The notes beneath the pieces were generated by a model, which saw only the letters and a program-made list of their open reading frames with translations, had not been told where the DNA came from and did not search any database. A stretch of DNA of 64,000 nt, from assembly GCA_963070105.1 (NCBI GenBank), contig OY718808.1:682001-746000 (forward strand), read 5' to 3'. The position numbers were made by a program, and so were the translations under genes. Shown here in pieces: positions 1-44,866 of the stretch. The number at the start of each line of letters is the position of its first letter. Position 1 is the stretch's first letter. The stretch comes from Litomosoides sigmodontis (Eukaryota; Nematoda; Chromadorea; Rhabditida; Onchocercidae).

Positions 1-2475
1 GATACTCCTAAATTTCACGAAGCATTGGGCCAGCATTACATTTCGAAGGTAAAACAGTTACAACGAGACTATATCAACATTCTTGGAGAAGGTAATGATT
101 TATTTACTGCTAGGTTAGGGATGATGAAGTTTTGGATTTGAGATCGCTTCTAAGAAGATCTCGCTTTACATGCTTTACATGCTTTTGTGTAAGCATTTCA
201 AGTTTCAGAAAATTTGATACAGGCCGGGGAAATTGAACGCTTTGCTTTCAGATGAGCATATCGCACCAGCTGGAGAAGAAGAAGGTGAACTGGGCGAGTA
301 CAGGCGCAAACTTCAACATTTTTTGCAAACATCAGCTTCTTATAGTCCGGAGAAGCTCCTGGTTCAATTGCGTCATAATTGTAAGTCTTACTGCCGCGGC
401 TCTTATTGTTTATGTTGCATCGGATTTTAACTTTGCGATTACCCCAATTGTCGAGAAATAAGGTCATGATAGAAGCCTTTAGAAGATGTTATGGTTCATG
501 GAAATGCCCATTTGCAGCGCTATATGAAGAACGAGCAATTTTATTGGGACGATTGAAAAGGCATCAACAAGCATTAGCTATCTATACTCAGATTTTAAAG
601 AATTATAAAGCAGCTGAGAAATACTGCATAGATTGTTATGAACCGAAGGATCCAGAGCATTCCAAAGTAATCACCGTATAGTTTGGAAACTGTCTTTCCA
701 CAAATGATTTAAGAGCAGAACGGATATGTATCAGTCTGACGTAATAAGCGCCTGATGGCCAATTAGCCCATTAATCATTTCATCCGTTTCTCCGTGTTAA
801 AAGGATATATCCAACACCAATAATACAATAATTGATGAAGGTTTACAACATGTTTTTTAGGTATTTTTAATTTTGCTTCAAATGTATACAAGTCCACCGG
901 ACACATCTATTGTTGGGTTAATGCAAAGCGACCACTGTCAGGCTATACCAAATCCAAGCGAAGCAGTTCGGATCCTAAAGGAGCACAGTGATATGTTTGA
1001 TCCAGGTTGGCAAGATAACTAGTTTTGATTCGTCGATTTTTATGAAGTCTAACCAAGTGGAAGTTAGAACTGAACTCCTTCTTTACTGCGATTGCGAATT
1101 CGTTATTTACAGTGGAAGCGGTGACATCATTACCCCTCGATTATACGTTAAAATGTGTGTGGCCCGGTCTCGTTAGTATTCTGCAAACGGCACATGACAA
1201 GAAACATGCAGTACGTACATTTGTGTTCTCGTTAAATCTTCCCTATCCTCGCAGTGTCTATGTTGGAATTTTTAAATGATCATTTATGGCCTAATCATTT
1301 ATTCTTGGCAATTTTCTCACATGTGAATTTAACCTCTATGAAATAATCCGTGATATGTGATGAAGGCTTCGATTTTTTATATCTACTTCATTGTATTCTA
1401 CATACTAAGAAGTTGCACATTTTTATCATGAATCCTGTTCCTCTGTGGAATCCATTTTTTGTCTATTTATTGAAACAGGCTACGTTCTTCATTTGGAATG
1501 TTTTATTTTCACAAGTACAAATTAATTGCCGGATGACAAAGTGCTTTGTAAGAAATAGTTTATGTGAACAGTGGGGAATTTTTTTACCAGAGAGCCATTT
1601 TAGATTCCTGATATCTATAATGACTAACAATAATTCGATAAATTCATTTTTTTTATTTTATTTATGCTTTTCAGGAACGAGTTATGATATCCTTTTTTTG
1701 CAGACTATGATTCATAAATCTGTATGTGATGCAGCACTGAAGCAAGCATTGCGACGGAAAGCCCTATCACAGTCTACGAAATTTGTTGTAGGATATGATA
1801 TTGAATGTGCTGCATGTGAAAAGAAGATTGCTAACAGGTTTTATTTTATTTGTTTTTGGTTTTGCTATTTCAAACTTAGGAATAAACTTTTTGATTTTAA
1901 CTTTTTATGCTCATATTTTCATTCCTGTGTAAGCCGTCGTCCATGCAGCTATTAATATGAGTGGATAGTAGGTTATCTATCCTGTAATCATGTAATAATT
2001 CTAACCTGTTTAAATTCTTTTACTTTTTAACTTCTTTGTACTTTTGCTATTATTAGGTTAATTTCTTCGTAAAGATCGTATCAAACTTTTGTTTCGCACA
2101 TATTGACCTTAGCGCTCTTAAAATTTTTTTGCCTTTATATTTTATTTTATTAACTCTAAAGCAATTATTGATACTTTATTATCACTGTGCCCTTCTGCAA
2201 TAGAGTTATTATTGATGCGAAAGAAATTTCAATCTATCTTTTTTCCGCCATTTATATTATTTTCACAACTCATTGGAAGGTTTTTCCCCTATTACAAATA
2301 TCACAACAATAATTATAGTTTCCTTGTTACTATTCTTCGTTTCGAAATTTATTTGATGGTAATGAAATTTATTTGTTTTTTTTGTCCTAATTAATCTTTT
2401 TACAGTGCTTTCGCCCGATATCCAAATGGTCGCTTGGAACATTTCTATTGTTATCAAAGGAAGGGAGAAGAATAA
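1..2475 (+). CDS. vps-39: VPS39 (HOPS/CORVET-type vacuolar tethering protein), C-terminal part, 5' truncated by window
   Basis: VPS39 is a HOPS-complex subunit that tethers late endosomes and lysosomes. Seven exons read through in frame: 1-91, 252-380, 518-666, 861-1005, 1113-1210, 1704-1837, 2406-2475 (816 nt, 271 residues and stop). Family landmarks in order are AGEEEGELGEYRRKL, EERAILLGRLKRHQQALAIY (clathrin-repeat region), a MYTSPPD segment, and a C-terminal Cys motif CAACEKK...SAFARYPNG...HFYC, which corresponds to the Vps39 domain-2 zinc-binding end in animals. Phases match at every junction. The donors GTTGGC (1006) and GTTTTA (1838) are weak, but frame and homology require them. The N-terminal CNH domain and most of the helical repeats lie upstream of the window. 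The identification is firm; individual splice sites are less so. Confidence 0.92.
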
Positions 2476-4806
2476 GGAAAATCTTTTTTTATTTTTTAAT
2501 TGTTGTGCTTTCTTTTTTAATTGTTTGATATTGTGCTTCGTTTCAGGAAATTTGTTGTTTTAGTTTCCTCAGATATTTTTTGTAGCTTCAACCTTGTTAT
2601 CAACAGCTCGTATTCTTTTGAAAAATGCTTAATTGCTTTGAAAATCATACATTCGGCTTGTCAAATTAAGCAACATTATAAAATAATTATTCAAAATTTA
2701 TTTGCGTCCAATGAAGCAATGGGCTCACGTTTTCTGCAGGTGTTCCTTTCATGTCGAAACTCTGGAATTACAATTAATTTCGTTCTATTCCGAGGAAAAT
2801 AGATGAGGACATTGTAAGAAAATGATCATAATTATTCATGACTAAATGAACTTTATGTCCTCCCCAATGGTAGCTTTTTTCCTGAAACATAAGTGTATTT
2901 CCGAATTGATTGATAACAATCCTTTGTTCATGTGCAGTAGATTCGTATAACAAATAAAAGTTGAAAACAGTTTTGACACGAGCTGAAACAATTGTGCTCC
3001 GTGTTCCCAACTAAGGATTAAGTTGGAAGTTTTTTCAAATATCAAATGAACTTTGCAAATCAACTAATTCCTTTCCTTCCATTTATTTGTTACATTGCAT
3101 GCATCGGTGGGTATATGCGTACATTTTTGACTCATCTTATGGCAATATTCGGCGCAGTGCCTTCCCGATTTAGATATTTCAAAAAGCCCATTGATGTGAT
3201 GCAAATGTTAGTTGTTGGATATAATCAATTAACTCGAAAATTTTACTAAAGGAAAAATTGCTGCGGCAAAACAAGCGATTGTTGGTGAGAGCAGGTACAT
3301 GCACTCACGCTAGATGAAGCGTAAAAGGAATTTGTTGTAAATATATCGGGTAAAAGGAGATATAAGTTAGAGAAGGCAATCAGCTATGCTTTACATACAT
3401 ATGTAATGTTCAGTTGACGTGATGCGTGAAATGCTTTCTCGTACGGTATACAAAAGAAGCTGGGATATCACTTCATGCGCTATAAAGCTCAACCCTACAA
3501 AGTTTGTTTACGTTTAAAAATTATAAAACGAATTCCATATTTCTTAATAGAACCTCAAACTTAAACGTACGTGTAACCAATGTAATGTTTATGCCAGTGT
3601 GAAGCGTTTTCGGATGAATCACTTACATTAATTAGTGTGTGTTGCCATATTTTTATTCGTAAATGGCGTAGATATTTCTAGTTGGTATCACATCAAACAT
3701 GCTAATCAAATCTATAATGCACAAAACGAAGTTAAACAGCCGAATCGGAATGAAAAATTGGAATTGAAATTACTGATTTTCATAAAAAAGCCACGGAAGT
3801 ATTCAAATACATTTACTTACGAAAGAATAAAGGAAAGTGCGCATTCGATTATTCGTTTAAACTAAAAGTAAATAGCTAGAATTTCATTCACTGCACTATT
3901 TCATTTGGAAATGCATAAAATGTTAACTGTCAAAGTATTAAATTTAATTCGATATTTTAAAATAGTAAATTTTGTTCGTTCGATTGCACTGAAGCTTGAG
4001 ATGATATTTGGATCTAAAATTTAATTTTCCAATTATCTTTCTACCATTTCCGTGAACACTTTATATCAATTCATTATGTGGTAAAATATTAATTAGCTTT
4101 TAATATGTCAGTTAAATATTCGTGAAGCAGAATATTTGATTATTTTACTAGTTGAAATTAAAAATGCATAAAGCGGGGTGCCTGTCGCTTGACTTGTAGA
4201 AGTGGAATTCACCTAAACTTTATTCCTAGAATGATCGTTTGCCTTGCTTTCTTGCAACGACGTATATTTTGCAACTGAGTTCCCTTATTTACACATTTCA
4301 TTGCTCATTTGCCAGAAAATTTCAATTTCTTGTGTCGTTGGCGTTCTCTCTCGTTACCTTTATGAAAGAATAATTTAAATTAAATTTCAGTTTTCTTTGC
4401 AAGCTGCTGTTCCGGTAGGAATCTTTGAAAGGAAATTGACAATAAAGCATATAACTATAAAGTTTTTGTAATTCTAATCCTTTTTCGTCTTGCCGTTGTC
4501 GCGTTTTGTTAGAATTAATTTTTTTTAGACTTGCATTATTTATTGATACAAGTGGGTAGTAATAAATGTCAGTTTAACTCAAATATCATTTTCTCACTTA
4601 TTTTCATGGATCGGATGATTGTGGGTTTTTCATTCATTGCTATAATTAAGTCGTAATTGAATTATTAATTGACTGATTGATTGGTTGGATGACTGAAATA
4701 GATTTGCATAAATATGGGATTGATGAAAGGATAGTTAAGGTAAAGGTGAAGCTTTATAATGTTGTTTATATTAAATATTCAAGTGGACCTTCCCAAATAT
4801 CAAGTA

Positions 4807-4811
<5 letters not shown>

Positions 4812-4850
<39 letters not shown>
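4812..4850. repeat. (GA)n microsatellite
   Basis: An uninterrupted GA dinucleotide run of about 18 units, followed by a purine-rich stretch to about 4980. It creates a spurious Arg-Glu frame on the plus strand and a Leu-Ser frame on the minus strand. Confidence 0.97.
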
Positions 4851-4852
<2 letters not shown>

Positions 4853-5179
4853 TGAAATCTTTCATAATGGATGAAGATAGATGGGATGAAAGGATGTTTA
4901 ATCTCAAACTAAACGAAAAAGAGGAGCCGATGAGAAACGATGAGGAGGAAAGGAGAAGAGCGGAATTGGTTATCATTAACCGGAGGATGACGACGGTAGT
5001 GGTGACCTTGGTGGTCAGCCGACGATGTCTTGGAATCATCCATTCCTCTCATTCCCTCATGACAGCTCAAGTCAACCAAACGTAAAATCAAACCACTCTC
5101 TCACCTCAATTCCTTTCAAATTTGAATTGTTGAATGGAACATAACATAACATAACATAAATGGAAGAGGAAGAGATATC

Positions 5180-5190
5180 TACACACACAC

Positions 5191-5240
<50 letters not shown>

Positions 5241-5246
5241 ACACAT
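5180..5246. repeat. (AC)n microsatellite
   Basis: An AC dinucleotide array with a G interruption near 5195 and a T interruption near 5237. It creates a spurious Cys-Val frame on the minus strand. Confidence 0.97.
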
Positions 5247-5454
5247 ATTCATTACAGGATCACCTAACGGTGGAATGATTTTATCCATTCGGCAATAGAA
5301 TGATTGACAAAGAGGGATGAAGTGAAATGCTGAGGAGGAGGAGGAGGAGAGGGAGAGGGAAAAAAAGTTGTGTGAAGAGATTAAATCTTTCGGAAGGAAA
5401 CCAAACTGTCAACCGGGAAGAGGGGAAGGACGATCGATGTCCACCAATACTACC

Positions 5455-5488
5455 ACCCCCACCCCCACCCCCACCCCCACCCCCACCC
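5455..5488. repeat. (ACCCCC)n repeat, G-rich on the minus strand
   Basis: A hexanucleotide array of C runs separated by single A residues. The minus strand therefore has at least four runs of five G with one-base loops. It differs from the nematode telomere unit TTAGGC. Confidence 0.95.
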
Positions 5489-5899
5489 TACTACTACCAT
5501 TAGTGCTACTACTGGTAGTACAGGTAGCACAAACTAACCGACCAACTAAATACAGTCATCAGTCTGAAAGTAACAGCGATAAAATTTACTTTCATTTTCT
5601 CCCTTTCTATCACTCCTCACTCTCTCCCTTCTTTTCATTACTCTAATGACACTTGATGTTGAAATTTGAAATTTTGTCAAATCAAATAATGTTTCAGTGG
5701 TTATTTGTTCATTTCAATTTTTATGTTTCATTTTTTTGAGTGCTATTTTAAGCTTTTCTCTTTTGAAGTCAAATCGATCGGTAAGCAAATAAAGGAAGGA
5801 ACGAGTGAAGCATGTAGAGGCAGTAGTAGACAAATTGGACGGACGGACATTCGCACAGATCTGCGAAAGGACAGGTAGGTGCGTGCAGACAGCACAGAC

Positions 5900-5924
5900 G
5901 CACACACGCACACGCGCGCACACG
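5900..5924. repeat. Imperfect (AC/GC)n alternating purine-pyrimidine tract
   Basis: A short alternating run mixing CA and CG steps, of the kind that can adopt Z-DNA. It is isolated in the spacer upstream of the Bark-like gene. Confidence 0.8.
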
Positions 5925-6172
5925 TTTTTCTGTTCGCATTGCTGGAACGGAGAAAAAAAAAAGATCATACCTGTTATTATCACAGTCTCTGCAATCATCA
6001 GTGGCCAATGAGTCAGCGAGTGAAATTTCGCTATCAGATTATCATCCCTTGTTGCCCTAACCTGCAGCGAACCATTACGAACTCAGTTGGGCAATTTTCA
6101 CTAAAATTAGCATTTAGCTGGTGAACATCACGTTGCTCACGCTAAATCTGCGCTAGCGTGCACTGCCAGCAT

Positions 6173-6202
6173 GCATTAATTAATTAATTAATTAATTAAT
6201 GC
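6173..6202. repeat. (TTAA)n palindromic tract
   Basis: Tandem TTAA units bounded by GCAT and ATGC, so the whole 30-bp block is its own reverse complement. A small GCTCCTACAGGAGC hairpin follows immediately. It lies about 230 bp upstream of the inferred leader of the Bark-like gene. Confidence 0.9.
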
Positions 6203-6468
6203 TCCTACAGGAGCACTGAAACGCTATGGCATCATTTAATCGTTTAAGCGACGTCTATTAAATTGTGATGAGCAATTCACTTCATTATCGCTGTTATTTC
6301 TGATTAAAATTTCAGCTGAATATTAATTTCCAATTAAAATTTAATTGACCATTTTAATGAATAATTTTGTGCTGTTCATATCTGGTGGTGTACTGTTGCT
6401 GTTGCTTAATTAATTACTGCAAGTTTTCCTTTCAGTTTCATCTACTCACTAATGGCTAGCTAAATGAT

Positions 6469-36159
<29,691 letters not shown>

Positions 36160-39100
36160 TTCTTTGTTGCATTTTACATTTGTGAACTTGTGATTTTCAC
36201 GTAACGTATATTTTGCAATACGTAACATTAATGTTACCTTTTTTGCGGGTTTCTTTTTTCTTTCCGAATTGTTCATGTGATTCCTTCAATCTTTCCTGTT
36301 TTTGTCTCTTATTTGTCAAATTAATTTATCTATTTTTGTTGTAACGTAAAATGATTAAATCGGAATAATTAATGATTTAATAGCAGGTGAAGAAATTTCC
36401 ATTTAAAAGCCGTTGTTTGGTACTATTTATCTTTTCCTGTGATACGTAGATATGAAATGTATAGTAAGACTGATAACGTTTTTCGCAATTCATTCCATCC
36501 TAATTTCTATTTTGCAATTTATGTTCATAAATTTCTTGTTCTTTGGTCAATAGGTGATTGTTGTGATATTAGCATATCATCGTGCTATGATGCGTGAAGA
36601 AGATGCAGTTTATTTGCATTTTTCACGCAACGTACCTTACTTAACTACCAGGTTGTGTACAATGCTTTTCTGGTGGATAATTTTTGTTAAATTTTAAGTC
36701 AATACGCTATATTTCATTTTGCTCATTCATTGCTCGTGCGAACAGTGAACTTTTTCTGTTAAAACATGTGCAGGTTGTGCATTTCACTTGTTTTTTTTTT
36801 GTTTTTGAAATTACGTTTATTTCAAGCTAATAGCAAAATGCGGAGTTCTCGCCCTTTCCTAGAGGTCATAACAGTCGGACAACTGGTTACATTTCTCACT
36901 CTCATCTGGGATCTGAGATTTCATGTTAGCGACGTCATAGCAGTATATCACGTCTGCAAACTGTCTTGTGGGTTCGTGGTTGGTTTACTGAGCGTAGAGG
37001 AGTTGTGTAGTCTCGCGGAGTTTTATGGGTTGTCGAGGCACCGTTGACTGTTACAGCTTTGAATTCTTGATGGAAGGAGAGGGGAAAACGCAGGACAAGT
37101 TGTAAGCGCTGACTACGCTTGAGGAAGTGTATTTCGGTGTTTTTATGCTACTTCAGAATCACTAACTTCGACCGATGGGTTTTTGTGCTATCTGTGTTAT
37201 TTGGCGCTTTTGTCTTCCAATGCTTTACTTTTATTTTCTATACATATGCCGTTATGCTTTCACATACATGCTATGCGATATGAAGAAATTGTTGAAAAAG
37301 TTTTGCCATTTCAATTACGATTAGTTTTATCCGAGCATTGTGATCGTTGAGTGAAGAGTGGTAGTGTAGTTGTCCATTAATCAGAGTGTAAAAGCAGCAA
37401 CTGACCACCGGCAATCGTGTAATCACGAGCAACATGAAAAACCGTTCAGCATCTCCGCGTTTTCCCCGATGACTTATAAAATCTGCACTCCCGTGATGTA
37501 TCTTTGTAATAAGGGGAGAAAAATTTAATTTGCTGACATCATTGTAAAATCATTCTTTGATTGAATGATAGCATATCATTAATGGTATGATTTCGAAATA
37601 GCCATAAGCATAAGAATGAAAGCTGGAAACAGGCTGTAAATTGCTCAAAATTAACTCATTGATCCACGTCATAATACGTGTATGTATGCACTCCAGCTGG
37701 ATTATCCCAACTTACCGGTTAACTTCAACATTAATCGAGAAATCTGAATAACAATTTTTTTGTAATTATTACTGATGATAATTTCGTTAGATTACGAATT
37801 CTTGAATTTCGAGTTCTTCAAAATCCGAGCTAAACGTTACATTTCCAATTTTACAATTTGCTTATATTAATGATGTATTTTTTCCAATCGTAGTGTACTT
37901 GTTCACGATACTGTTACTTTTTTTATTTATTTCCACAAATTCATTTTATTTTGCCCGATGAACCGCTAAGAGTAATGCAGGAGAAATGAGGTGGTGGATA
38001 ATTTTTGAGCGGACGAGTATGGCATTGATATAGCAAGATTGCCTCAATTTCAAAGCTAAAGATTTCAAACGCCTTCAATGATTCTATCATCTCTAAATTA
38101 AGTTGGGAATTATAGAAATGAAGGAAATTATCGATTAACTAATTAAAATAATATTTAACTAGAAAAAATACATTTCTCACCGCAAAAATCACCATTAGTG
38201 ACAAAAAATTTGTTTTAATAAAAACAAAATTTCGATGTGTTACGATAATTTTTCACATGTCTTCCCTTAATTTCTAAGTTTAAAAATGACATCATAGGTT
38301 GATTTTTGAAAGTGTAAGAGTGCCGGTGTGCTGCTTGGAAGAAAATTTCTTAGTGAAAGTTTCGCTGCTCTCCCCTTCCTTGTACTATGTATTCTTTTGA
38401 ACTTACATTCTACTTCCTCCTATCTTCCTACATTCTGTTCTAAAATTCACTATCGCTGACATTGATGAATGGATGGAAAATATAGAGATAGACGGCTGGT
38501 TAGATCAATGAGGGGATTGAATAAAAAGGCGTGAAATGATCAGAAATGAGTTAGTGAATTCATCATTAAGTAATGCTTATTTGTTACTGAAATTCATCGA
38601 TTTCATCATTAGCAGTGTAAAAACGGCTCTTATCATTCTTTCATCGAATGTTAACTGCGAGAACGACAAAATTTAGCTGACACTTCGCTAATGTAATATT
38701 AATCATCAGTGTTTGAAAAGGGTGAAAAATTGCCAACTATTGATGTTAGTTTTTGGAAGATACTTAGTTCAGAGAAATTTATTCCAATTTCTTTTTGGTT
38801 TTAGTATAGTAATAAATGAGTTTTTCAATTTATAAGAAGGAATTCATTGATTCGAATAATGAAGGTGAGCGGTTCCAATGATTCTTTAAGAAAAAAAGAA
38901 AAGGACGAAGATAATTCCCATGACTTTTGTTAACAATCACTCCTACAAATTATTCTCGCACAATTCCCGCTGTTTTTCATCCGTAATTTTCGTCATACTT
39001 GAGAACTATGGTTGGTAAAAAATTATTTTTTAATTCTTCGGATAATTTCTTTCCCTCTTGTTTATTATAAATTCTGTATTATCTAGTTTTATTTTAAAAA

Positions 39101-39353
39101 CAAAAGAGTAAGGGACTAACTGTACTATCATGTGCGCTGTGTTATGAATGGAAATACTAAATGGGTTTAGTATAGCCGAATTTTAAAAATTGAGATAGAG
39201 GACAAGCATTTTTATTAGTAAAACCATAAAATGTAAGGCATCTTCATGAGGAATGTTTTCATTGGGCCCCATCATAAATGATTCGCTTGTTGTGTTTGTC
39301 GTTAGTGGTTATCAGCGTTATCATTCACGTAGCATTATTTTATCTTTCTGTCA
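36160..39353. other. Spacer between the Bark-like gene and malate dehydrogenase
   Basis: 3.2 kb with no supported exon chain. It contains a 16-bp perfect palindrome (GTAACATTAATGTTAC, 36222-36237) in the presumed 3' UTR, and a visibly GC-richer stretch at about 36840-37160. The GC-richer stretch has only a 69-codon frame with no domain and a CGACGTCA near-CRE octamer. The promoter of the malate dehydrogenase gene probably lies in the right part. Confidence 0.55.
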
Positions 39354-39359
39354 GGACAA

Positions 39360-42227
<2,868 letters not shown>

Positions 42228-42457
42228 TAGACTTTAAGTTCGTCATTGAGTCTCATAGCTGTATTTAATGTAGCATTCAATGAATGAGCAATTTCAAAGA
42301 ACTAGAACAGAATATGATAGCACTGTTTGTTGATGTTTTCTGTATCTTTCAGAATCTTTGTTTTTATCTAGGTTTTAGTGTGAATGACTAATTGTTCTAA
42401 TCAGTTAACCTTTTTCAGTCTTGCAAAATGATTTTTTTTCTACTATTTATTGTTGCT

Positions 42458-42463
42458 AATAAA
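42458..42463 (+). terminator. Likely polyadenylation signal of malate dehydrogenase
   Basis: A canonical AATAAA about 230 bp after the stop codon, the first one downstream in a T-rich context. Confidence 0.55.
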
Positions 42464-44765
42464 TTTTGTGATATAAGAACTCTTTATTTCGTCAGCACTG
42501 AAATGACCTGAAATTGTTTATAGGATTTTAGGTACACGTCTCGAAATCATCTGGTGAAGTTTTGCACAAGCTAGAGAAAGCATAATTAATACATTGGAAG
42601 CAACTGTTTGGAAAAAAAGCATTATGCGAGACCGAGTTATTTAGGAAAAAGATTAAGTGTGTTGAGACGAGTGCAGGTGAACTATCATACATGATCTAGC
42701 ACAAATTTATAAAAAGGAATAATACACTTTATCTAACGATATGCTTTGGTTTATGTATTTTGTGTCGTTCCGTTGTTTTATTTTGTATCGTTTTATCGTC
42801 ATTTAGAAATTCGTTTGCAGAAGTTTTGTCTTAAAAGATGTGCAACCGTTATGGGAGAATCATGTCAAAATTCGTGAAAAAAATCCGGAAAGGGTTTTTG
42901 CTGCAACTCACACATATGTGCGCCTTATATCAAAGTTGTGTGATATATCAACGCATGTATCACAACTTTCTTGTGAGCTAAAGTTTTGCATCGATAGTAG
43001 TTTTCATGTGTGTTTTCATGTGTGTGCTATTGGTTCGCTGCCTTGTTTGGTACTGCAGTTATTAGCTGTAGTTCTAATTTTCAGATTTTCAACATTATTT
43101 CTTATCCAACTCTGTTTTTTTATCTATAAAGAAGGATTTTATATGCTTTTGGTTTTCGCTTAGGACATTTCAAGAAACAAGGTGAACTAGATAGCTGCTA
43201 ATCGAAAAATAATTTACTATTTGTTTGCTTACTAAATATTGCGATAAGATAGATAATATATGGAAAATGAACAGCTTTTGCAGTAGTAGTAGTAGAAGGA
43301 ATCAGTTTTTTCCGAGATATGTCTGACAAGTTATTTTTTATTTTATGAAATATATCATTGAAGTGTAATTCTTGAAATATATTAATTTTTGGGAGTGCTA
43401 TTTGAGTTTAGCAGAACTTCGTTAAAAATTTTTTTGGAAGGAATTTGAAGACCAGAGAATCCACCAATAATGAATGATGATGATTGCTTTATCGTTTTCT
43501 TGCTAAGTGAATCTTTCCGTAATTGTTTAGGTTTTTTAAATTATTGAACTTAAGTTTCCTTTCATTTATTAGGTTTTTTGTAGAACAAGAAAAAGAGGGA
43601 GAGAGAGAAGAAAGAAGCAGAATAGAAAGGAAAAAACCAAAGTCCGTAACTGATTTTCAATGTTAGTATTAAAGAAAGAACAAAATTTCTGCATATTTTA
43701 AACAAATAGCGAAGGTTAGTTTTTATCTAACAAACTGCTTACTGTATGCTACCGTACCATTATGATACGATCAATACAATTGCTATTTGATAAATACCAT
43801 CAGACTAAGTTCTTGTTATAATTATTAATTGACGCATAACTTTATATATGTATGGCATGTTTATTAATGATCATCAGTGTTTTAAATTTTTCGTTATAAG
43901 AGGGATGGTTTAGGCATGAGTGGAACGATAACCGGTTATAGTTGGACATAAACGCCAATAGGAATCATAAGGAGTGATAATGGACATTATTTATGAGTTC
44001 GGTAACCTCTTCGTTTTCAAACTTTTCTTTAATTAATTGTGCAGCATACAACTTTGGAAAATTGCATCATCATCATATCGCATTGTAATCGTAGCGTTTA
44101 CTTTGTAAGTTTGTTTATTTGCTTCATTTAAATGGAAGGTAGATTCATGATGATAGGAGAGTGTGAATAGTTGATAGGAGAGAGGGAGAAATTAAGGGAA
44201 GTGTTCCCTGAGAATTAAATTTTTAAAATTATACAAATAATGCATATAAAGATAGGTTGTAATACAAATGAGCAATGATTTTTGCTTTAGAAATGAAACG
44301 AAAGAAGAAAGAGAGCAGATATTTTTGAGGAAAATAGATAGGATTGCTCGATAGTCGTAGAAATATTTTTTAAACATTTAAATGAGAGAAAGAGAGGGAT
44401 AGAGGGAGAAAGGTGGCAAAAAAAAGGAGGCCATTGCTCCTATTAATAGAACAAAAATCATTGAGAATAAAACAGGATGACCTGAAAAAAGTTTTTTTTC
44501 GCTTTTCATCAGTCACTCTTATCATCTCATCCACTCTTCATTCCTCTCTTCAATTTTAGTTATTTATTAACTTTCAATTTATGTAATTTTCACATATACA
44601 AATCTATACACTGCATATACCTGTAGATCGGCACAATCTTTTTTTCATCCTTTCATTTAACTAAGTTAATGGTTTCTTTTTTAACTTTTTTTTTGCAAAA
44701 CATTCATGGATTTTTTTCCTCTTACTTCTTTTGATATTTATGATTCATCCAGACATTCATATGTG

Positions 44766-44866
<101 letters not shown>

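Larger units (their letters stand above)
2476..6435. other. Spacer between VPS39 and the Bark-like gene
   Basis: About 4 kb with no exon chain that I can support on either strand. Short open frames here have no recognisable domain and biased low-complexity content. The right half holds several microsatellites (listed separately). The promoter of the large downstream gene presumably lies here, but no specific promoter element can be named. Confidence 0.6.

Noticed and set aside
1350..1955. A 201-codon ORF taken as a gene on its own
   Set aside because: Only 1704-1837 is coding (a VPS39 exon); the rest is intron that happens to be open.
4677..5085. Arg-Glu-rich ORFs over the GA repeat
   Set aside because: Low complexity from the microsatellite, with no splice context or domain.
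36766..37047. 93-codon ORF in the GC-richer island
   Set aside because: No domain and no joining exon. The island is kept as a finding, but the ORF is not called a gene.
42840..43163. 107-codon ORF after malate dehydrogenase
   Set aside because: Hydrophobic and unstructured, with no family signal, inside AT-rich 3' flanking DNA with no supporting splice sites.
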